Source: Alphaproteobacteria bacterium (GTDB lineage: Bacteria > Pseudomonadota > Alphaproteobacteria > Bin95). Taken from it: DNA of 37,793 bases. Every line of letters starts with the position of its first letter. Positions within the stretch are counted from its first letter, which is position 1. Of this stretch, positions 34,681 through 37,793 are shown in pieces. A model generated the notes under the pieces. The model was not told the DNA's origin. It was given only the letters and a program-made list of their open reading frames with translations, and searched no databases. The position numbers were made by a program, and so were the translations under genes. The stretch covers positions 1 through 37,793 of the forward strand of contig JAJECF010000054.1 of NCBI GenBank assembly GCA_022822125.1, read 5' to 3'.

Positions 34681-35562
34681 CTAGCCGCCCTCCGCCTCCG
34701 CGAGGAAGCCGCGCACGAGGCCGAGGAAATGCTCCAGCCGGTCGTGATGCACCCAGTGGCCGGCGCCGGAGACATCGACGAAACGGGCATTGCCGAAATG
34801 GGCGGCGCGGCCGTCCGCCTCCGGGTCGCCGACCCAGCTTTCGAGGCCGCGCACCAGCAGCGTCGGGCAACTTATCCGCGACCAGAGCCGGAAGCTCTCC
34901 TCCGGGTCGATGCCGACGGGGCGGTCCGCGCGGCTGTAATTGTCGAACTTCCAGCTATAGGTGCCGTCCTCGTTCTGGTTGGCGCCGTGGACGGTGAGAT
35001 GCCGGGCCTGGGCTTCCGTCAGGCGGGGATTGGCCTCCTGCATCCGCCTGCAGGCGTCCTCCAGCGAGGGATAGCGGCGCGGCAGCCGGCCGGAGAGGCC
35101 GCGCTGCGTGTCGATCCATTCCCTGAGCCGGTCGTCGATGGGCCGGGCCTTGCGCGCCGCGATCTGCGCCGGCGAGGGGCCGAGGCCCTCGATGGCGACC
35201 AGCGCCTTCACGGTTTCCGGATAGACGCCCGCATAGTGGAGCGCGATGGAGCCGCCGAGGGAGTGGCCGATGACCGTGACCGGGGCAAGCTGCCGTCGAT
35301 GGACGAGCTGCGCGATGTCGTAGACATAGTCCGCCATGGCGTAGGCGCCGCCGACGAACCAGGCGCTGTCGCCGTGGCCGCGCAGGTCCGGCGCGACGAT
35401 GCGGTAGTCGTCCCGGAGCGCCTCGGCCACCCAGTCCCAGTTGCGGCAATGGTCCCGCCCGCCATGGATCAGCAGCAGCGGCGGCGCGTCCGGATTGCCC
35501 CAGTCGACATAGTGCAGGCGCAGGCGCTGCGAGAAATAGGAATGGCTCTCAGGACCCTGCAT
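34681..35562 (-). CDS. Alpha/beta hydrolase family protein
   Basis: The 293-residue product has LLLIHGGRDHCRNWDWV (HGG oxyanion region 33-35), the APDLRGHGDSAW block, the nucleophile Ser101 in GHSLGGSIAL, and a C-terminal histidine in VSGAGHWVHHDRLEHF. It is cytoplasmic by sequence, as no signal peptide is visible. The natural substrate is unknown; epoxide hydrolase, esterase and dehalogenase relatives share the fold. It lies 24 bases upstream of uvrD on the same strand. Confidence 0.88.
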   Translation of the reverse strand: MQGPESHSYFSQRLRLHYVDWGNPDAPPLLLIHGGRDHCRNWDWVAEALRDDYRIVAPDLRGHGDSAWFVGGAYAMADYVYDIAQLVHRRQLAPVTVIGHSLGGSIALHYAGVYPETVKALVAIEGLGPSPAQIAARKARPIDDRLREWIDTQRGLSGRLPRRYPSLEDACRRMQEANPRLTEAQARHLTVHGANQNEDGTYSWKFDNYSRADRPVGIDPEESFRLWSRISCPTLLVRGLESWVGDPEADGRAAHFGNARFVDVSGAGHWVHHDRLEHFLGLVRGFLAEAEGG

Positions 35563-35660
35563 GAGCGGCTTCCCCGGAAATGTGGCGGACGGCGGCGCTT
35601 CCCCTTCGGAACGCCGTCATGCGACTATACCGGACCCGCCGACCGGAGGAATGCGCGCCC

Positions 35661-35969
35661 ATGCTGATCGTCTATGGCCTGAAGAGCTGCGATGCCTGCC
35701 GCAAGGCGCGGAAGGCGCTGGCGGACCGTGAGCACCGCTTCCACGATTTGCGCGAGGACGGGCTGGACGGCGCGCTGCTGGACCGCTGGATCGGCGCGCT
35801 CGGCTGGGAAGCGCTGCTCAACCGGCGCAGCGCGACCTGGCGGGCGCTGGACGAGGCCGACAGGGCCGACCTCGACGCCGGCCGGGCGCGCGGCCTGATG
35901 CTCGCGCATCCGGCCCTGGTGAAGCGCCCGGTGATCGACGACGGGGGGACGGTGAGGATCGGCCTGTGA
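35661..35969 (+). CDS. ArsC/Spx/YffB family protein
   Basis: The 102-residue thioredoxin-fold product begins LIVYGLKSCDACRKARKAL with a CxxC pair (Cys10, Cys13) at the arsenate-reductase-like site. EALLNRRSATWRALDEAD and ALVKRPVIDDGGTVRIGL follow, the usual C-terminus of the YffB/Spx group. A redox or glutathione-linked reductase role is likely; arsenate reduction is not shown. Many YffB proteins have only the first cysteine, so the CxxC is closer to Spx. GGAGG lies about 11 bases before the ATG. Its stop is one base from the convergent BI-1 gene's stop. Confidence 0.88.
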   Translation: MLIVYGLKSCDACRKARKALADREHRFHDLREDGLDGALLDRWIGALGWEALLNRRSATWRALDEADRADLDAGRARGLMLAHPALVKRPVIDDGGTVRIGL

Positions 35970-35970
35970 G

Positions 35971-36732
35971 CTATTCCCTGTTGCCGAACAGGCTCAGCAG
36001 CAGCAGGAACATGTTGATGAAGCTCAGATAGAGCGAGAGCGCATCCATCACCGACTTCTTGGCCATCACGGCGGCGTCGTAGCCGTGATAATACTCGCTC
36101 TTGATGCGCTGCGTGTCGTAGGCGGTGAAGCCCGCGAACACCAGCACGCCGATCACCGACACGGCGAAATGCAGCGCGCTCGAGGCGAGGAAGAGATTGA
36201 CCAGCGAGGCGATGATGACGCCGATCAGCCCCATCACCAGGAAGGAGCGCATGCCGGAGAGGTCGCGCTTCGTGGTGTAGCCGTAAAGGCTGAGCCCGGC
36301 GAAGGCGGCGGCGGTGATGAAGAACACGCGCGCGATGCTGGTGCCCGTATATTGCAGGAAGATCGAGCTGATGCTCGCCCCCATGAGCGCGCAGAACACC
36401 CAGAACAGCCCTTGCGTCGCGGGCGCGCTCAGGCGCTGGATGCCGAAGCTCAGCACCAGGATGAAGGCGAGCGGCGAGAGCATCAGCACCCATTTGAGCG
36501 GCGAGAGATAGATCGCCTGCCCGAAGGCCGTCAGCGCCATCTGGCCGCCCGGCCCCTGGACCACCGCCATGGTAAATACGAGATAGGCGACGATGCCGGT
36601 GAGCAGCACGCCCGAGGCCATGTAGTTGTAGATGCCGAGCATGTGCTTGCGCAGCCCGGCATCGAGCGCCGCTGTCCGGGCATCGGTGCGGGCGGCGGGG
36701 CGCGCCGTCGTCCTCAGATTGTCGAAGGCCAT
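35971..36732 (-). CDS. Bax inhibitor-1 family integral membrane protein (YbhL/YccA type)
   Basis: The 253-residue protein has about seven hydrophobic segments. Family marks are HMLGIYNYMASGVLLTGIVAYL, SPLKWVLMLSPLAFIL, GYTTKRDLSGMRSFLVMGLIG and the C-terminal LVFAGFTAYDTQRIKSEYY with SLYLSFINMFLLLL, including the acidic residues linked to calcium leak in bacterial members. In bacteria BI-1 proteins interact with FtsH or act as membrane channels. The ATG at 36732 fits. The gene is alone on its strand here. Confidence 0.94.
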   Translation of the reverse strand: MAFDNLRTTARPAARTDARTAALDAGLRKHMLGIYNYMASGVLLTGIVAYLVFTMAVVQGPGGQMALTAFGQAIYLSPLKWVLMLSPLAFILVLSFGIQRLSAPATQGLFWVFCALMGASISSIFLQYTGTSIARVFFITAAAFAGLSLYGYTTKRDLSGMRSFLVMGLIGVIIASLVNLFLASSALHFAVSVIGVLVFAGFTAYDTQRIKSEYYHGYDAAVMAKKSVMDALSLYLSFINMFLLLLSLFGNRE

Positions 36733-36904
36733 TTGCGGTCTCCGTTAGCGTTGTCGGTAGCGGCCACCAATATCGTTCCGGCGGCCGTTCGGTTCAAGTC
36801 CCGGCGGCAAGCGGTCGCGCGCGCCGCGCGCCGTTGCAATGAGCGCGCGCTCCTGCGAAGACTGGACGCATCTCCGATCCGCCGGAATTGCAAAGGAGCC
36901 GTTC

Positions 36905-37279
36905 ATGGCCGGTCTGCCTGCCGAGTTCCAGCCGGTCATCGGGCGCGATGCGCGCGCGGTGGCGGGCCTTGCGCGAGAGGCGGACGGCTCGATCTGCGCG
37001 GTCTGGCTGGCGGCGGTCGGCGGGCTCGCGCTCGCGTTCCTGCTGTTTTTCGAGCCGGCCGGGACCGCAGCATGGATGATCTACGCCAATGCGGGCGGAC
37101 TCACACTTTGCCTGCTGGCCGCGCTCGGGCGTTATCTCGGCTGCACCGTCCGGGCGCGCCGGATCGCCGCCGGCTGGAAACGGGCTGGCGTCGTCTTCCT
37201 GCCCGGCGCTGAGGGGCTTGTGGAATATGATGGTGCGGTCCACGATCCGGCGGCGCCGCCGGAAGGCGGGAATGAGTAG
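36905..37279 (+). CDS. Small two-TM membrane protein (hypothetical)
   Basis: The 124-residue product has an N-terminal soluble part (EFQPVIGRDARAVAGLAREAD), two hydrophobic segments (VWLAAVGGLALAFLLFF and MIYANAGGLTLCLLAALG), and a C-terminal basic then acidic stretch with GWKRAGVVFLPG. AAAGGAG 6 bases before the ATG fixes the start. I do not recognise the family. It precedes the broken dehydrogenase gene by 20 bases and may be cotranscribed with it. Confidence 0.7.
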   Translation: MAGLPAEFQPVIGRDARAVAGLAREADGSICAVWLAAVGGLALAFLLFFEPAGTAAWMIYANAGGLTLCLLAALGRYLGCTVRARRIAAGWKRAGVVFLPGAEGLVEYDGAVHDPAAPPEGGNE

Positions 37280-37299
37280 CGCTCAGGGGAGGACGGGGC

Positions 37300-37662
37300 A
37301 TGGCGAGGCTTGCCGGCAAGGTGGCGGTCATCACGGGAGCGACCGGGGGCATCGGCGCGGCGGCGTCGCGGCTGTTTGCGGCCGAGGGCGCGGCGCTCAT
37401 GCTGGTCGATCTCGACGCAGACCGGCTGGAGGCGCTGGCCGGCGAGACCGGCGCGGCATGGCATGCGGGCGATGTGTCGGACCCGGCGGCGAACGAGGCG
37501 GCGGCGGCGGCGGCAGTCGCGCGGTTCGGCGGCATTGATATCGGCCTGCTGAATGCCGGCATAGAAGGCGCGCTCGCGCCCATCGGCGACTACACGGTCG
37601 AGATGTTCGACCGGGTCATGGCCGTCAACACGCGCGCTGTCTGGCTCGGCCTCAGAGCCTGA
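37300..37662 (+). pseudogene. Short-chain dehydrogenase (SDR), truncated by an IS element
   Basis: The remaining 120 codons hold the SDR N-terminus: KVAVITGATGGIGAAASRLF with TGxxxGIG, LVDLDADRLEAL, and GLLNAGIEGALAPI (NAG motif), then MFDRVMAVNTRAVWLGLRA, at which point the frame meets a TGA. SDRs are about 250 residues, and the catalytic Ser, Tyr and Lys lie after this point, so the product would be inactive. The break coincides with the start of an IS5-family element at 37655; the last codons are IS sequence. GGGAGG lies 7 bases before the ATG. The rest of the gene is presumably beyond the IS, outside the window. Confidence 0.88.
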
Positions 37663-37793
37663 CTCAAAACTCGCTGAAGTTTTTCAAGCCCTTGCGAGTC
37701 GTCGTGTTGTGAGCCGGATATGGGCAATGTTGATCCATGCTTCGCTTGAGGCGATGGATTTTTCCCAGTCTTTTGCCAGGCGACGGCAGCGCC
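37655..37793 (-). mobile_element. IS5-family insertion sequence, one end (runs off the window)
   Basis: The element end is placed at 37655 (GAGCCTGACTCAAAACTC), directly after TCA at 37652-37654, which would fit a three-base TNA target duplication as in the IS1031 subgroup. The call rests mainly on the transposase C-terminus on the minus strand. The other end and the second target copy are outside the window. Confidence 0.75.
37684..37793 (-). CDS. IS5-family transposase, C-terminal fragment
   Basis: The minus strand reads RCRRLAKDWEKSIAS then SEAWINIAHIRLTTRRLARA and a stop, which matches the conserved C-terminal end of IS5-family DDE transposases (RRLAKDxExxIASSxAW). The 35 visible residues continue past the window edge at 37793; the DDE catalytic residues are not visible. 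The stop at 37684 lies about 29 bases inside the element end, as expected. Confidence 0.88.
   Translation of the reverse strand, partial: RCRRLAKDWEKSIASSEAWINIAHIRLTTRRLARA

Overview
The window is GC-rich (third codon positions mostly G/C) and reads as chromosomal DNA of an alphaproteobacterium, probably of Rhodospirillales type. The support is a class I lysyl-tRNA synthetase, the purC-purS-purQ-purL genes followed by bolA and a CGFS glutaredoxin, and a DUF1476 (ATP synthase zeta-inhibitor type) gene. The species cannot be named from the sequence alone.

Layout. 45-3971 (minus): a small membrane/coiled-coil protein, then an overlapping operon of a TauE/SafE permease, CutA, an MFS transporter and 4-hydroxybenzoate 3-monooxygenase (PobA). 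tRNA-Pro(GGG) lies at 4004-4080 on the same strand. 4185-4347 is a dense set of inverted repeats, two of them interleaved (A-B-A'-B'). 4364-6819 is a three-gene glycan cassette (GT25 glycosyltransferase, GT2-like glycosyltransferase, FkbM methyltransferase) whose interior is much more AT-rich than the rest of the window. 6869-7916 holds a membrane-anchored coiled-coil protein and about 570 bases of repeat-rich intergenic DNA: REP-like palindromes, a 22-base duplication and four CATGAC boxes spaced exactly 10 bases.

7917-18670 is mainly catabolic: an orphan hydantoinase B-type subunit, a Gfo/Idh/MocA-like oxidoreductase with a cupin, a SulP anion transporter, and a tight plus-strand run encoding a three-subunit molybdenum hydroxylase, an aryl-CoA-ligase-like enzyme and a DUF2165 membrane protein. 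In that run every gene overlaps the next, so the products probably serve one pathway, perhaps hydroxylation plus CoA activation of an aromatic or heteroaromatic acid.

18738-37279 is mostly core genome: a DinG/XPD-type helicase, LysK overlapping a peptidoglycan amidase, the purine/bolA/grxD run, an NRDE (TANGO2) protein, the DUF1476 protein, a glyoxylate-reductase-type dehydrogenase, two alpha/beta hydrolases, a crotonase-fold protein, UvrD, an ArsC/Spx-like protein, a Bax-inhibitor-1 family protein and a small membrane protein. At the right edge a short-chain dehydrogenase is cut after about 118 codons by an IS5-family element whose transposase C-terminus runs off the window.

I did not find a clearly new defence or mobile system. 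The parts least explained by known families are the interleaved inverted repeats before the glycan cassette, the CATGAC boxes before hyuB, and the molybdenum hydroxylase-CoA ligase-DUF2165 unit.
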